Source: Synchiropus splendidus (Eukaryota > Chordata > Actinopteri > Syngnathiformes > Callionymidae). From it: a DNA stretch of 64,000 nt. The translations under genes and the position numbers were made by a program. The notes below the pieces were generated by a model, which saw only the letters and a list, made by a program, of their open reading frames with translations, was not told where the DNA came from and searched no databases. The first letter of the stretch is position 1. Each line of letters starts with the position of its first letter. Positions 62,219 through 64,000 of the stretch are shown here, one piece after another. The DNA is taken from the NCBI RefSeq assembly GCF_027744825.2, contig NC_071336.1:22962501-23026500 (forward strand), read 5' to 3'.

Positions 62219-64000
62219 CATATCCTTAAGTAAAAGAGTCCTCTTACATCACAGGCGACTGGAGTTTTGGTTTTAAATCACCTTAAGTTACGTTGTCATG
62301 TTCCTGCAATATGAAATATTGATTGAAATGGGTAACATCCAGATGTTATGACGGTCGAACCACCCATAACTGTGTGCTTGCCTTTATCGTTTATTGAAAG
62401 TGAACAACAAAACAACAATGCAGAATGGCTAGTGCTTTCATGTATGTGGTTCTACCACAGCTACCTGTGAGCTTCTACTCAATTACGATGTACAGGGAGG
62501 GCACTTCAGGTGTGAGGCTATAAATGGTATTCACCTCTAAGGTGTTTTATACAGTGGCCAGGAAAGGTCACAGCAAAGGCAAAATGCTGCAACGTATGCA
62601 AACACTGATACACAAGAACATTGAGCCACAATATTACTACATAAACCACAACAGAAGTCACAATGGAAGTTCACAGTGTAACCCAAAGGACAATACATGG
62701 TAACCTGCGAGGTGGAAAAATACTATCAAGTTCCAATGCACGTTTGAGTTATTTGTCTGTATTCAAAATTGTATCGTTACCATAATTATAGCACGAGCCA
62801 CTGCATTATACAGGTATAGTAATACTTTTAAAAGTCAAGTAGATTTCTGAATACCAGAAAGTGACATACATCCCTTAAACTGACTTTTATGTACTCTTTC
62901 GCCGCTTTCCCCCTCAGTTATTTGGTCCCGGCTCCTGCCTGCAAACGTCTGTTGTTGTTTATGATAAGTAAATAAAAATGTGTACCATAGAATGAATAAT
63001 TGCACAATTGCAAGCCCACAAAAGTCACCCAATTTAAGGTCCAGAGAGTTGTGGTCTCACGGTCAGTGGGATGGTGCTCACTTGAATGTACTGACTGTCT
63101 CTCAAGTGATCGACAGCTTGTGGACAAGAGAACACTCCAAGCAAATCAGAAGTAAATAAATAAAAAGCTACAACATTTTTTATGCATTTATTATGTCTTG
63201 TGCTTATTCTCTGTGGTTACAGAAGAAGGCAGGTTGACTTCAATTACAACCTCAGTCTACAATCATTAAGAGAGAACAGAGGGTGACCTCTGAGTAAGTA
63301 CTGTTGCATTGATTTGCTGTGGCCATGAGTTATGTGCCACTCCTGTGTTTACTGTTGTTCAACATTAATGTCCATCCATCCACTTGCTTCTGCTTCTTCT
63401 CCCCAACATTCTCGGGTATCTAGCCCACTCCGGCCATGTTGAGGGGAGCCAGGTCACCAGTACATCAAAAGTGTCAAGGTATGCAGTGAGAAAGGTTCAT
63501 GTGCAGCCTGCCAAAGGGCACTTGCCAAAGGGCACCTTCAACAGTTGCGATGCCAAACAATTTCCTGCCATCTGTTAGTCTGAAAGTCTTTGTCGTAGAA
63601 CAGAGGAGAAGAATCTTGTGGAAGCATTCTCAACTAGAATTGAACTAAAGAATCTTTGATGTCGAGTTTTAACATGTGCAATCGTTGTCTGCTACTGTCA
63701 CTCCGTTCCCCGCATTCTCTCACTGACTTTCTGTGTAATACAAATGGTAGCCCACTTTAAACAACACACCATAACGGGTCCAAGATAAGCAATAAGATAT
63801 TTATGAAGGCACTTCGATCTGAAAGAGGCTTCTTAATCACGTTAAAAGGTTACACGTTTGCTTGACTTACTGTTGCGGTGTCTGACCTGACATGACAGAT
63901 CAGGACCTCAGAGACCCGGTGCTGACCTCAGCGCTCCCCAGCGCAGCCGGCTGATAATGAATTGAGTGTTTCCAGTATTTGAATATTGATCTTGAGGTCA
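62219..64000. other. Intergenic sequence, no gene recognised
   Basis: AT-rich DNA up to the right edge. A direct repeat of TGCCAAAGGGCAC lies near 63509-63537, and CATCCATCCACTTGCTTC near 63373 resembles the start of a common fish retroposon tail, but not clearly enough to call. The last 150 bases are more GC-rich without a recognisable exon. Confidence 0.5.

Overview
The window is vertebrate genomic DNA, most likely from a teleost fish. It is AT-rich and mostly non-coding. It contains short exons with GT-AG splice sites, long (AT)n tracts, and a mix of Tc1/mariner, hAT, Tigger-like and non-LTR elements typical of fish genomes. There are no operons, bacterial signals or CRISPR arrays. The species cannot be named from the sequence alone.

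One gene can be firmly read: a neto1-type gene on the minus strand. It enters near 46.8 kb and leaves through the left edge. Eight coding exons were found, in transcript order: 46025-45998 (start codon), 45269-45213, 45125-44991, 43194-42946, 6540-6499, 6321-6194, 886-804 and 345-200. Their phases all agree and together give 868 coding bases, or 289 complete codons plus one base. They encode a signal peptide, CUB domain 1, a short linker and CUB domain 2. The LDL-receptor class A module, membrane segment and cytoplasmic tail must lie beyond position 1. NETO1 is an auxiliary subunit of kainate receptors and a partner of NMDA receptors at synapses. CUB2 residues such as [12 protein letters not shown] and EASRNSRF favour NETO1 over NETO2.

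Layout: 1-46,025 is the gene body, with introns of 458, 5,307, 177, 36,405, 1,796, 87 and 728 bp. The 36.4-kb intron between the CUB1 exon and a 42-bp linker exon makes up more than half of the window. About 46.2-46.85 kb is CpG-rich and is the likely promoter and 5' leader region. From about 46.9 to 64 kb, upstream of the gene, I found no exon and only repeats.

Repeats supported by the sequence: a deleted Tc1-like element (4571-5390), two copies of one LINE reverse-transcriptase fragment (about 11.15-11.5 and 12.27-12.82 kb), a palindrome-ended MITE (16.53-16.88 kb), four hAT-like short elements (27.4, 34.7, 52.6 and 61.9 kb, two with near-perfect 8-bp target duplications), a 725-bp Tigger-like element (53.44-54.17 kb), a diverged tandem duplication of about 180 bp beside the CUB1 exon, two perfect hairpins and several microsatellites. 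I see no clear sign of a new biological system. The most testable points are a tandem splice donor in the linker exon, the structure of the 36-kb intron and the promoter region.
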